Notes: generated by a model not told the origin, from the letters alone. Numbered from the stretch's first letter, positions 39,310 to 47,741 are shown. The stretch is 64,000 nucleotides of DNA from an uncultured Clostridia bacterium (GCA_937893125.1 CALBHW010000050.1:10382-74381), one strand, 5' to 3'. Numbers and translations: made by a program.

Positions 39310-39513
39310 ATGGATAAAAAATTGTTTGAAAGCAAAATGAAATTGTACGGCGACTCTAATGTAACGCTTGCAAAATATCTTGGTATTGCACCGCAAACAT
39401 TAAGTGCAAAAAAGAATGATAATGCGGATTTTACACAAACCGAAATTGTTAAAATTAAAACAAGATATAATTTAACAGCAGCAGAAGTCGACGCAATTTT
39501 TTTTGCAAATTAA
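39310..39513 (+). CDS. Cro-like small DNA-binding protein
   Basis: 67 aa. SNVTLAKYLGIAPQTLSAKK is HTH-like, with FTQTEIVKIKTRYNLTAAEV after it. Its place, first rightward gene opposite the repressor and bracketed by two identical operators, supports a Cro-type role. GGAGG precedes ATG 39310. Confidence 0.8.
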   Translation: MDKKLFESKMKLYGDSNVTLAKYLGIAPQTLSAKKNDNADFTQTEIVKIKTRYNLTAAEVDAIFFAN

Positions 39514-39532
39514 GTGTCTTAAAAAGATACTT
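39512..39532. promoter_or_regulatory. Phage operator, copy 2
   Basis: Exact second copy of the 39268-39288 palindrome. It begins on the last two bases of the Cro-like stop codon. A bound repressor here could act as a roadblock or loop with copy 1. Confidence 0.6.
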
Positions 39533-39549
39533 TACAAAAAGGATTAACT

Positions 39550-39738
39550 ATGAAATGGGTAACTGAAGGTAAAAAACAAATCGCCAAAGGCGATGACGGA
39601 AGATTTGAAATCGAAAAACGACGCGGTTTTTATTATGGTAAGTATATTGGCAAGGACGCAAATTTTAACTCCCCAAGGACTACCAAGATAAAAGAAATGA
39701 AAGACCATATGTGTGATAATTTTTATTGGGAGGAATAA
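39550..39738 (+). CDS. Small phage early protein
   Basis: 62 aa, basic, no family recognised. ATG 39550 follows AAAGGA. It is within the tightly packed early operon. Confidence 0.55.
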   Translation: MKWVTEGKKQIAKGDDGRFEIEKRRGFYYGKYIGKDANFNSPRTTKIKEMKDHMCDNFYWEE

Positions 39739-39743
39739 GACAA

Positions 39744-39941
39744 ATGAAACAATCAAACCAAACCGAAAATCCATTTATTAAATTTGGCACACCAACACAA
39801 TTGGTAGTAAATGGAATTAAAGAGCCTAGCGACGAAATCGCGGAGTGCTTGGAATTATTACATAAAAATCTAAACGAGGTTGTTGCGTTTACATTTTGCT
39901 TGATTAATGGCACGGTCAAGTTATATGTGGCAACGGTATAG
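39744..39941 (+). CDS. Small phage early protein
   Basis: 65 aa from ATG 39744, chosen for GGGAGGAA at 39728-39735. No family recognised. Followed immediately by the next gene. Confidence 0.55.
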   Translation: MKQSNQTENPFIKFGTPTQLVVNGIKEPSDEIAECLELLHKNLNEVVAFTFCLINGTVKLYVATV

Positions 39942-40175
39942 GTGGCGGATATGTTAAATGAAAGTTTAATTTTAAGCCGCGCCAAATGGCTTTACTTCAG
40001 CAAATGTTTATCAAATGTCGAGGCGTGTATCGAGCGTGCAATTTATGATTTGACACCAATTAACGATTTACGCGACGCTTACGCTTTATACGATATAACA
40101 ATAAATGACCTTGTGGCTCATTTTAAAAATAAAATATGGAGGAATAAAGACAATGACACAAACAAACCAAATTAA
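39942..40175 (+). CDS. Small phage early protein
   Basis: 77 aa from GTG 39942, or 74 aa from ATG 39951. Predicted helical, no family recognised. The start abuts the previous stop, which suggests translational coupling. Confidence 0.5.
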   Translation: MADMLNESLILSRAKWLYFSKCLSNVEACIERAIYDLTPINDLRDAYALYDITINDLVAHFKNKIWRNKDNDTNKPN

Positions 40176-40365
40176 CCAAACAAACCAAAACAGCACAACA
40201 ATAAAAGGATATAAAATACATCACATTTTTATCAACCTTGCAAAACCAATAAATAATGTGATTGTTGATAAAAAGACAAATAAATTGTCTTTATCACTTT
40301 TTAACTGTTGTGCTTTTTCTAATTCTTGGAAAAGACATCGCAAGGAGGTTTTGTTAAATGATTAA
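40153..40365 (+). CDS. Small phage early protein
   Basis: 70 aa from ATG 40153, with GGAGGAA upstream. Asn/Gln/Thr-rich N-terminus, basic C-terminus. No family recognised. It overlaps both neighbouring genes slightly. Confidence 0.5.
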   Translation: MTQTNQINQTNQNSTTIKGYKIHHIFINLAKPINNVIVDKKTNKLSLSLFNCCAFSNSWKRHRKEVLLND

Positions 40366-41746
40366 AATTTTAATTGGAGGCTCGCCTTGTACATTTTGGA
40401 GTATAGCACAAAAAAATAATAGAGAAATAACCGCAGAGGGTCAAGGTTGGGAGTTGTTTAAAAACTATCTTATTGCAAAAGAAAAATTTAAACCAGATAT
40501 ATTTTTATATGAAAATAACAAATCGGCGGCACAGCCTATAAAAGACCAAATTAAACAAGAGTTAAGTGTTGACGAAATCAATAACCACTATATTGAAATA
40601 AATTCGGCTCTTGTTTCTGCACAAAACCGACAAAGGTTTTATGTACATAATTGCGGAAATGTAAAACAGCCCGAAGATAGACACATTTATTTAAAAGATA
40701 TATTACAACCAACACTAATTTTAAATGAAGGTTACGAATTAAAAAACATCAAACGCTTCCCTCAATATGGAAATCAGGATAAATCAAGACCAATCACAGC
40801 ACATTATCCTAATAATTGCGGAGGTTGGTTTGATAGAATTAATGACCCAAATCCAGCAAAGCAACAAATTGATATGATTGCCGAGCCTGTAATACTTCAA
40901 CGACCACACGGATTTAATAAGGGTGGTGTTAAAAAAGAAAAAGCACCAACAATAACAGCAAATGGTGCATATCAAGAAAATAATTTAATAAGCGAGCCGA
41001 TAAGACTTGGCGATATAGGAAGTAGTAGCCAAGCACATCGTGTTTATTCTTATCAAGGTAAAAGTGTAACCATAAATGCAGGTGGCGGAGGTCAAGGTGG
41101 TAAAACAGGACTCTATGCCTGCCCTGTTAAACTTGGAGAGATTGGCAAAGGCGGTCAAGGTAATAGGATTTATTCGCCAAATGGCAAATCGGTTGCACAA
41201 ACAGCACAAAGTGGAGGCGTTGGCTCAAATACGGGATTGTATTTTTGCCCAATAACCATAACAAGCGAGGACGGCACAAATATACCAGTTTATACAGTAA
41301 AAAATAATTACATTTTTATAAATAACAAAGAGTATCCAATCCCATTAGATGACGGGTATTACATTATAAGAAAATTAACCCCTATCGAGTGTGAAAGATT
41401 GCAAACAATGCCCGACAATTATACTGAAGGTGTAAGTAATGCACAAAGATACAAAGCACTTGGCAATGGTTGGACGGCGGAGGTTGTATTACATATTTTA
41501 AACAATGCTTTAAAAGATGTTTCAAAGGACGAGCAAATCGTTGTTTTGTCAATGTATGACGGAATTGCAACGGGCCGCTATATTTTAGATAAATTAGGAT
41601 TTAAAAATGTTACTTATTATGCTTATGAAATTGATAAATATGCAATACAAATCGCTCAAAAAAACTATCCTGACATAATACAATGTGGCGACGCTTTTGC
41701 GGTACGCAATGAAAATTGGAGGTTAAACAATGAAGGTAACGAATAA
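40358..41746 (+). CDS. Circularly permuted DNA cytosine-C5 methyltransferase
   Basis: 462 aa. The conserved motifs are all present but in rotated order: IV with catalytic Cys (GGSPC, Cys11), VI (YENN, 51-54), VIII (QNRQRFY, 89-95), a target-recognition region with two repeats of an xLGxIG...R(V/I)YS..GKSV...KTGLY unit (about 215-300), IX (RKLTPIECERLQ, 338-349), X (QRYKALGNGW, 363-372), and only then I (LSMYDGIATG, 397-406) and II (YEIDKYA, 423-429). Motif I normally comes first. It likely protects phage DNA from restriction. AAGGAGG precedes ATG 40358. Confidence 0.88.
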   Translation: MIKILIGGSPCTFWSIAQKNNREITAEGQGWELFKNYLIAKEKFKPDIFLYENNKSAAQPIKDQIKQELSVDEINNHYIEINSALVSAQNRQRFYVHNCGNVKQPEDRHIYLKDILQPTLILNEGYELKNIKRFPQYGNQDKSRPITAHYPNNCGGWFDRINDPNPAKQQIDMIAEPVILQRPHGFNKGGVKKEKAPTITANGAYQENNLISEPIRLGDIGSSSQAHRVYSYQGKSVTINAGGGGQGGKTGLYACPVKLGEIGKGGQGNRIYSPNGKSVAQTAQSGGVGSNTGLYFCPITITSEDGTNIPVYTVKNNYIFINNKEYPIPLDDGYYIIRKLTPIECERLQTMPDNYTEGVSNAQRYKALGNGWTAEVVLHILNNALKDVSKDEQIVVLSMYDGIATGRYILDKLGFKNVTYYAYEIDKYAIQIAQKNYPDIIQCGDAFAVRNENWRLNNEGNE

Positions 41747-41969
41747 AGAAAAAGTTATAATTAACATTTTTGATAGCAATAAAAATATTGCTCAAAACAT
41801 CATAGTTGACAAAAAGGACCGTGAAAAAGTAATCGAAAAAATAAACAACTTACAAAGACGCAAAAATCAAGACCCAATATCTTTTATTTTAGACAAATTG
41901 GAGTCAAGCAAGGATATAACAATTGAGTATTTACCTTGCGAAGATATTTATATTAATGGAGGACAATAA
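41730..41969 (+). CDS. Small phage early protein
   Basis: 79 aa, starts inside the end of the methyltransferase gene with TTGGAGG upstream. Charged, no family recognised. Confidence 0.55.
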   Translation: MKVTNKEKVIINIFDSNKNIAQNIIVDKKDREKVIEKINNLQRRKNQDPISFILDKLESSKDITIEYLPCEDIYINGGQ

Positions 41970-41971
41970 AA

Positions 41972-42382
41972 ATGGAAGATAATACATTTTATCCAACTTG
42001 CCGATATTGCGGCAAACAAAAATTACCAATGGCAAATTATGAAAGCCAAGAGGTGGCGGACGAGGCAGCGACTATTAGTTGCGATTGTTACGACGCCAAA
42101 AACTATCAATATGAATTAGAAAAGAAAAGCGAGCGCGAAAAAAACATTGTTAAATTATGACAAAGCATTGACGATTTTGCGGAATATTGCGACAAGCGTG
42201 GTGCGGAATTAACCGACGAAATCCACACACTTTTACTTAATACAGGCATTGCAGTATTGGACAGCGTTATCACTTCGGCTAGTTTTAAGTTTGCACGCTT
42301 AAAAGTTAATATATCCCAAAACAATAAAGGCAACATCGTTATTGGTTTTACTTATAGCGACGGTGCAAAAGTAGAGGTGTGA
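41972..42382 (+). pseudogene. Phage zinc-motif protein gene with an in-frame TGA at codon 63
   Basis: The frame from ATG 41972 gives 62 residues with CRYCGKQKLP and CDCYDAKN, stops at TGA 42158-42160, then continues open for 73 more codons (from QSIDDFAEYCDKRG) to TGA 42380-42382. The second part has no ATG, GTG start with a ribosome binding site. Together they form one 136-residue protein of ordinary phage type, a Cys-rich N-terminus followed by a helical and then beta-rich C-terminus. Either a nonsense mutation, a readthrough codon or a sequence error. The next gene starts 2 nt later. Confidence 0.7.
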
Positions 42383-42383
42383 T

Positions 42384-42773
42384 ATGCGTGAGATAGAATT
42401 TAGAGGAAAAGACAAAACAGGAATAATGTACAAAGACTGGTTTTATGGGAGTTTAGATTTAACAACAAATCCTGAATTCCCAACAATTTTATGCAAAGAT
42501 AAGTTTGATAATGTTATGCATATACAGGTTGATAAAGAAACAATCGGTCAATACATTGGCTTAAACGATAATTGCAAGCAAAAAGTATTTGAGGGCGATA
42601 TTATGCAAGACCCGTTTGACCCCGATGAAGTTTTTGTTGTTGATTTTATAGACGGCGAATTTGTGTTGCTTAATGATGTTAATGTTATTGTCGATATTGA
42701 ACAGGTACATTTTTTAAATATTATTGGCAATATACACGATAATAAAGAATTTTACAAAAGCGAGGATAATTAA
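42384..42773 (+). CDS. YopX-family phage protein
   Basis: 129 aa. MREIEFRGKDK at the start and ETIGQYIGLNDNCKQKVFEG in the middle are typical of the YopX family found in Bacillota phages. Its function is not established. Part of the early operon. Confidence 0.88.
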   Translation: MREIEFRGKDKTGIMYKDWFYGSLDLTTNPEFPTILCKDKFDNVMHIQVDKETIGQYIGLNDNCKQKVFEGDIMQDPFDPDEVFVVDFIDGEFVLLNDVNVIVDIEQVHFLNIIGNIHDNKEFYKSEDN

Positions 42774-42774
42774 A

Positions 42775-43020
42775 ATGTTTAATAGAGAAACACCCGAACA
42801 AAACATCAATCGTAAATGTAGCGAGATTGATTGTTTAACGAGATTATTGGCTCAAATCGATAGGATAAAAATAAACAACGAAATACAAATCAAAGTTGTG
42901 GTGGCGGGATTATCTTTTGATATTACTTGCAACTGCAACAAACAAAACAAACAACCATTAGATATACCACCATTTATGAAGAAATTTTACAATCCTGAAG
43001 GTGGCGGTAAATTATGGTAA
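42775..43020 (+). CDS. Small phage early protein
   Basis: 81 aa from ATG 42775. Contains ITCNCNKQNK and no family I can name. GAGGA lies upstream. Its last codons overlap the next start. Confidence 0.5.
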   Translation: MFNRETPEQNINRKCSEIDCLTRLLAQIDRIKINNEIQIKVVVAGLSFDITCNCNKQNKQPLDIPPFMKKFYNPEGGGKLW

Positions 43021-43238
43021 AAGAAGTTTATATACAAGTTGGCGTAACGGCTTTGCGCTCCCCAACGGGCGAGCCATTGCCTGCCGTGCCATTATACATA
43101 AAAGGTACGCAATTAAAAAATAGCGGGCTTACACAGGCAGAGGAAAATTTAATGCACGACATCTCGGGTTTATTTGTGGAAAAGCACAAAGAAAAGCAAA
43201 CAAAATCCCAAAGTGGAGGCAAAAATGTCAAAATATAA
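43014..43238 (+). CDS. Small phage early protein
   Basis: 74 aa, overlaps the preceding stop. It has GEPLPAVPLYIKGT and a Lys/Gln/Ser-rich C-terminus. No family recognised. Confidence 0.5.
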   Translation: MVKEVYIQVGVTALRSPTGEPLPAVPLYIKGTQLKNSGLTQAEENLMHDISGLFVEKHKEKQTKSQSGGKNVKI

Positions 43239-43716
43239 AAAAATAATGCTCGATAACGGCATTATGCAAAAGGATTTATTGGAAGTTATCCACCGTGTTG
43301 ATAATCGTGTGGATAAATCACTTTTAAGCAAAATGATAAACGATGTTTGTTTACCGATACCAAAAGTATTAGAAACAATCTGCGATTATCTTAATTGTAA
43401 TGTCTTGGATTTGTACGATATTCGCGAGATTAATATTGCTCCAAGCAATACAAATTTAGTGATGACGGCTATAAAACGCCAAGATTGTGGCGGAAAATCG
43501 CACGGCGACAATATTTATAATTTAACAATTGAATTATGGCGCGATGTTGCCGAGCGAGTTTTTAACAAACAGTCATTAAAATTGTTAGGATTTAAAAATA
43601 AAACCGAGTGTATAAGACATTTGGTTTATACACTCGATAAGAAATTAAAAAAGATAAAAGAAAAAGCCGCCAATGATAATAACATTACCAATGGCGACCA
43701 ACCAATTGCCAATTAA
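43225..43716 (+). CDS. Phage helix-turn-helix regulatory protein
   Basis: 163 aa from ATG 43225, chosen for GTGGAGG upstream. The N-terminal ~65 residues (YKKIMLDNGIMQKDLLEVI ... LPIPKVLETICDYLNCNVLDLYDI) have the form of an XRE HTH; the C-terminal half is helical (NLTIELWRDVAERV ... CIRHLVYTLDKKLKKI). Probably a regulator at the end of the early operon, before a hairpin. Confidence 0.65.
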   Translation: MSKYKKIMLDNGIMQKDLLEVIHRVDNRVDKSLLSKMINDVCLPIPKVLETICDYLNCNVLDLYDIREINIAPSNTNLVMTAIKRQDCGGKSHGDNIYNLTIELWRDVAERVFNKQSLKLLGFKNKTECIRHLVYTLDKKLKKIKEKAANDNNITNGDQPIAN

Positions 43717-44124
43717 CATTGACACAAGCATTATAACAAATGTTATTTTGCAAGTCAATTAATTGCTAAAAACTTAATATAAAAGGCTGTCGCAATTTTG
43801 GCACTCGCGACAGCCTTCGGGATTGACAAGACATCAACCAAACCTACAAATAGTATAGCATATTTGCCCCATTATGTCAATAAACGAAAACAAAAAATTG
43901 TGCTATTAGCGTCCTTGTAATGAAGTATTATTTAATCAACGAAGTATTTAAAAACACACAAGTAATTTACAAGAGAAAAATTAAAGCAGGATTTAAAGAT
44001 TAAAGATTATTTTTATTGATTACCAAACGGGTCAAGGGTGTAACGCCTTGTCGTCCTGCAAGCGGCGAAACGCTTGCGTATTCTCTTTATTATTTAATAT
44101 TTAAAAATTATATGGAGGCAATCA
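43717..44124. other. Phage intergenic region with hairpins upstream of the replication gene
   Basis: 408 bp without an ORF. It contains AAGGCTGTCGC (43783-43793) paired with GCGACAGCCTT (43807-43817), a perfect 11-bp stem with no T-run, then CAAGG/CCTTG (44033-44050) and GCAAGCG-GCGAAA-CGCTTGC (44058-44077), and the GGAGG of the Rep gene. It could hold late-early terminators, a promoter, or the origin used by the HUH protein. Confidence 0.5.
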
Positions 44125-45015
44125 ATGCACAATTATAGTGTTGACAAGTTTGATAAAGAAGATTTGTTTTTATTGGAACTAGAAAACCAAGAGAGATTAT
44201 CGGCATTACAAGATAAACACATTGTCCATTATAGAACAAAGACAATTAAAAGCGGTAAAGTGTTGGAGTGTGAAGTTTATCCTGTTTGGGACACAAGAGC
44301 GTCATTGTCGAGATGTAGAAAGATACGAGAAAGTCGTGAGGCGCAAAAAAGACTTAATCAAAAGAATGCTGTTAAAAATCTTGTACGCCTAGTTAATACA
44401 AATTTTACCGATAAAGACATTTGGGGTACATTTACATACGAAACATCAAAGTTGCCTAAAAGTGTCGAGTTGGCACAAAAAGAAATGGTTAAATTTATTA
44501 GACGCTTAAAGTATTATGCAGATACTCACAATTTTGAGCCACTTAAATATGTTTATGTTACCGAATTTGAAGACGACGAAGAAAAAGGAAAACACCGTGT
44601 ACACCACCACATTGTTACCAACTTCCCCGATAGAGATATTGCCGAGAAATTATGGTGCAACGGTGCAAGAAAACAAACAAGAAGATTACAGGCAGACGAT
44701 AGCGGTTACGAGGGTATGATTAGATATATTCTAAAAGACCCAAGAGGCACAAAGCGATATGTTACATCAAAGAATTTAAACAAGCCAATAATTACTGTTG
44801 CCGATTATAAACTTACCCGTAAAAAAGTAAATAAAATTGTTAGAGGCGAGGTTAGTCCATACAATGTGTTTGAGGATATGTATCACGACCAATACAAATT
44901 AGTTGATTGTTTTAGTAAAACAAGCGAGTATGTATCAGGTGCTTATATCTATGCAAAAATGGTAAAGCGAAATCAAAAAGGAGGACGATGTCAAAATGAA
45001 ATATTTAGGGAGTAA
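44125..45015 (+). CDS. HUH-type replication initiator protein
   Basis: 296 aa. The motifs of rolling-circle initiators appear in order: motif 1 IWGTFTYE (about 99-106), motif 2 His-rich RVHHHIVTNF (His 160-162, the metal-binding HUH) and motif 3 GYEGMIRYILKD with candidate nucleophile tyrosines 195 and 201. Such proteins nick one strand at the origin and stay attached by tyrosine. A HUH initiator in a siphovirus-like phage suggests rolling-circle-type initiation. ATG 44125 with ATGGAGG upstream. It overlaps the next gene by 20 bp. Confidence 0.82.
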   Translation: MHNYSVDKFDKEDLFLLELENQERLSALQDKHIVHYRTKTIKSGKVLECEVYPVWDTRASLSRCRKIRESREAQKRLNQKNAVKNLVRLVNTNFTDKDIWGTFTYETSKLPKSVELAQKEMVKFIRRLKYYADTHNFEPLKYVYVTEFEDDEEKGKHRVHHHIVTNFPDRDIAEKLWCNGARKQTRRLQADDSGYEGMIRYILKDPRGTKRYVTSKNLNKPIITVADYKLTRKKVNKIVRGEVSPYNVFEDMYHDQYKLVDCFSKTSEYVSGAYIYAKMVKRNQKGGRCQNEIFRE

Positions 45016-45733
45016 ATCAAAACTTGCAAAAGAAATTGTATCAATATTGCAAAACTTGATTTATAAAAACAATATCAAAACATATATAGAGCCGTTTGTT
45101 GGTGGTTTTAACATTATCGATAAAATCATTTGCGAAAACAAAATCGGCAACGACATTGACCCTATTGTTATAAATCTTGTTGAAACTTGTCGTAACAATC
45201 CCCAATTGTTAAATTTAATCGAAACTCCAACAAAAGAGCATTATTACGATGTACGCGACAATGAGTTTAAATATCAACCTTGGTATCGTGCAGCAATATT
45301 ATTATTTGCGTCATATAACGCCTGCGTGTATGGTGGTTGTTATGGTGCGATTGCCAACACCAAAGAAGGCAAAACAAGAAATTATTTTGAAGAAAGCAAA
45401 AGTAATTTTATAAATCAATTACCAAATTTAAAAGATATTTTACTTGCTTGTGGCTCGTATGAGTCAATAATCCCACCGTCAAGACAATGTTTAATATATT
45501 GCGACCCGCCTTATGCTGAAGGTGTTGGATATTGTAAAAAGTTTAATACGCAAAGATTTTGGCAATGGTGTAGAGATTTATCAAGGCAAGGACATATCGT
45601 TGTTATAAGCGAACATAACGCACCCGACGATTTTGTTTGTATTTGGCAACACGAAACATTATCACACTTAAACAACCGAAACAAAATCGCCAAAATAGAA
45701 AAATTATTTGTTTTCGGTGGCGCTTATGATTAA
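44996..45733 (+). CDS. DNA adenine-N6 methyltransferase (Dam-like)
   Basis: 245 aa. MKYLGSKSKLA at the start and YIEPFVGGFNIIDKI form the AdoMet motif; YCDPPYAEG is the catalytic DPPY motif. Motif order is that of D12/Dam class enzymes. It likely protects phage DNA, together with the cytosine methyltransferase. The target is not deducible by eye. Confidence 0.93.
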   Translation: MKYLGSKSKLAKEIVSILQNLIYKNNIKTYIEPFVGGFNIIDKIICENKIGNDIDPIVINLVETCRNNPQLLNLIETPTKEHYYDVRDNEFKYQPWYRAAILLFASYNACVYGGCYGAIANTKEGKTRNYFEESKSNFINQLPNLKDILLACGSYESIIPPSRQCLIYCDPPYAEGVGYCKKFNTQRFWQWCRDLSRQGHIVVISEHNAPDDFVCIWQHETLSHLNNRNKIAKIEKLFVFGGAYD

Positions 45734-45950
45734 AAAAAGGAAAGTGGAAGTTTTGTATTTAGCCGTTACGGCTGATGACTTGGAGTTGCCTATCGGTGTA
45801 TTTGATACGATAAAGGAAATTGCAAAATATGCACATTGCTCGTACAGATACGCAAAAACTATGGTACATCGTCAAAGTATATACAAAAAATTAAAATGCA
45901 AATTTATTAGAGTCGAAATTGGAGGATTTGGTAAAAATGAAAAAAATTAA
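45726..45950 (+). CDS. Small phage protein, DNA-binding-like
   Basis: 74 aa from ATG 45726. FDTIKEIAKYAHCSYRYAKTMVHRQSIYKKLKCKF resembles a HTH in its spacing (shown in parts: IKEIAKYAHCSYRYAKTMV). Function unknown. Confidence 0.5.
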   Translation: MIKKRKVEVLYLAVTADDLELPIGVFDTIKEIAKYAHCSYRYAKTMVHRQSIYKKLKCKFIRVEIGGFGKNEKN

Positions 45951-46152
45951 AAATTTAATAAGTGTATTTTACTTAATATCAATGCTTGTGATTATCTTCT
46001 GCTTGCCAATAAGTGCGATAATGATAATTTGTAAATTATGTAAAGCAACATTATTGAGTTGGATTAATTGTTGTACCCCGATAATTATAACAATAGCACT
46101 TACACCGTTTATTATTTTATCAAAAATATTGATTGATAATAAGGAGGATTAA
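45937..46152 (+). CDS. Small phage membrane protein
   Basis: 71 aa from ATG 45937, with TTGGAGG upstream. Two hydrophobic helices cover nearly the whole protein. Could be a holin-like or membrane-conversion protein, but it lies in the replication region, far from tail genes. Confidence 0.55.
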   Translation: MKKIKNLISVFYLISMLVIIFCLPISAIMIICKLCKATLLSWINCCTPIIITIALTPFIILSKILIDNKED

Positions 46153-46153
46153 A

Positions 46154-46726
46154 ATGCCGAAACAATCAAAAAAACAAGATATGGAAAAGAAAAAAACAAA
46201 ACAAAGTCAAAAGGCGACTAAAATAACCAATAAAAAAACAACACAAGAAAAAAAGAAAACAGGTTTACCAAGTCAGTACGCAAATAAGGTAAAACCTTAT
46301 TTGGACGACATCGAAAGATATGTGCGTTGTGGAGTTACCGAAGGACAAATTTGTTTATATTATGGCGTTGGCAAAACTCAATGGGCGCAATATAAAAAAG
46401 ATAATCCCGAACTAAACGAAACACTTTTAAAAGCAAAAACAGCATTAAAGGTTGATTTAATCAACAAAGCGTATCAAGTTGCCATTGGTTATAACTATGA
46501 AGAAATCACCACACAAGAGTATAAAGACGACAAAGGTAATATCACAGGAACTAAAACAATAACTTATAAACGCCACGCAAAAGCCGACGCAGGTATGTTG
46601 CAATTTTTATTAGTTAATCGTTTTAGTGAAGAATTTGCACGCGACCCACAAATGGTGGAATTGCGCAAAAAAGCGTTAGAATTACAACAATCAGGCAAAT
46701 TGCCATTTGATACGGAAGGTATTTGA
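46154..46726 (+). CDS. Phage DNA-packaging/terminase small-subunit-like protein
   Basis: 190 aa from ATG 46154, with AAGGAGG upstream. A Lys-rich N-terminus is followed by VKPYLDDIERYVRCGVTEGQ and YYGVGKTQWAQYKKDNPE, a HTH like that of TerS proteins, then ALKVDLINKAYQVAIGYNYE and a C-terminal tail. TerS recognises phage DNA for packaging. A second TerS candidate is at 48002. Confidence 0.7.
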   Translation: MPKQSKKQDMEKKKTKQSQKATKITNKKTTQEKKKTGLPSQYANKVKPYLDDIERYVRCGVTEGQICLYYGVGKTQWAQYKKDNPELNETLLKAKTALKVDLINKAYQVAIGYNYEEITTQEYKDDKGNITGTKTITYKRHAKADAGMLQFLLVNRFSEEFARDPQMVELRKKALELQQSGKLPFDTEGI

Positions 46727-46728
46727 TT

Positions 46729-47415
46729 ATGGCGCTAGACCCAATACACGCATTTTATTGTCGTAAAGATTATTTAACATTGGCGTTGCAATGCAAAATT
46801 AAGAGCGGTGGTAAGTGTGCAGAGTGTGGCGAGATATTTGATATTGACGAATTGCGACCACATCATATTATTGAATTAACACTTGATAATATTGACGATG
46901 TAAACATTACGCTAAACCCCGACAATATCGAGGTGTTGTGTCATAATTGCCATAATAAGCGCCACGCAAGATTTGGCAATGTTGTCGGACAAAAACATAT
47001 TTATTTAGTCTATGGCTCGCCTTGTGCAGGTAAAAACCTTTATGTTGAAACCGTAGCAACAAGAAATGATTTAATTATTGACCTAGATAAAATACATAAA
47101 GCAATTTGTATTTGTGGTATGTATGATAAACCCGACGCAACAAAGCGCGTTGCATTTGATGTTAGAGATTATTTATTAAATGTGGCAAGATTGGCGGGAA
47201 CTCGTCGCCGTTGGCAAAACGCATATATAATACAAACCTGCCCCGAAAAGTACGACCGCGACGAAATGGTTAAATTGTATGGTTGTGAACTTATCCATAT
47301 TGACACAACAAAAGAAGAATGTGTTGCTAATTGCAAAAGAGATATAAAAAGACAAGCAGTACAGGACGCAGTACTTGGTTGGATTGATGATTATTGGTCG
47401 CGTTACAATGAATAA
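46729..47415 (+). CDS. HNH endonuclease fused to a P-loop kinase-like domain
   Basis: 228 aa from ATG 46729. Residues 25-80 are an HNH domain with zinc cysteines CAEC (30-33) and CHNC (71-74) and PHHIIEL as active site. From residue 90 comes a P-loop domain: VYGSPCAGKN (Walker A; the usual Thr/Ser after Lys is Asn here), LIIDLDKI and a helical lid. Phage HNH proteins next to terminase genes often assist packaging. The P-loop part could be a polynucleotide-kinase-like enzyme; the unusual Asn makes activity doubtful. Confidence 0.85.
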   Translation: MALDPIHAFYCRKDYLTLALQCKIKSGGKCAECGEIFDIDELRPHHIIELTLDNIDDVNITLNPDNIEVLCHNCHNKRHARFGNVVGQKHIYLVYGSPCAGKNLYVETVATRNDLIIDLDKIHKAICICGMYDKPDATKRVAFDVRDYLLNVARLAGTRRRWQNAYIIQTCPEKYDRDEMVKLYGCELIHIDTTKEECVANCKRDIKRQAVQDAVLGWIDDYWSRYNE

Positions 47416-47432
47416 CAAAGGAGTATTTAATT

Positions 47433-47741
47433 ATGTCAAAAATAAAAACAATCAATATGAAAAAATTAATAAATGGACTTGGTATTAATAAAGGCGATAT
47501 TGTTGTCGTTGATAACATTTGTTTAGTTTGCAACGATAAGTACGATTTAGTGCGCATTGACAACTCGTACAATAGTGCAATACCAAACATAATTGTTGGT
47601 ATGGTAAGTGGTAAACATAGTTACAAGATTTATCAAATGCAACAAGAAGTGTTGAGTGAGATTGCGCAAGCGTCAATAAAAAACTCTACAAACCATTTGA
47701 AAGAGTATAAAAAATGTAAACCTGTTATAGTTGGTAAATAA
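47433..47741 (+). CDS. Small phage protein
   Basis: 102 aa, with AAAGGAG upstream. INKGDIVVVDNICLVCND and a later IIVGMVSGKHSYKIYQ suggest a small beta-rich domain. No family recognised. Confidence 0.55.
   Translation: MSKIKTINMKKLINGLGINKGDIVVVDNICLVCNDKYDLVRIDNSYNSAIPNIIVGMVSGKHSYKIYQMQQEVLSEIAQASIKNSTNHLKEYKKCKPVIVGK

Noticed and set aside
42158..42160. Genetic code with TGA as Trp
   Set aside because: Several phage genes end with TGA as sensible stops and Trp is encoded by TGG throughout.
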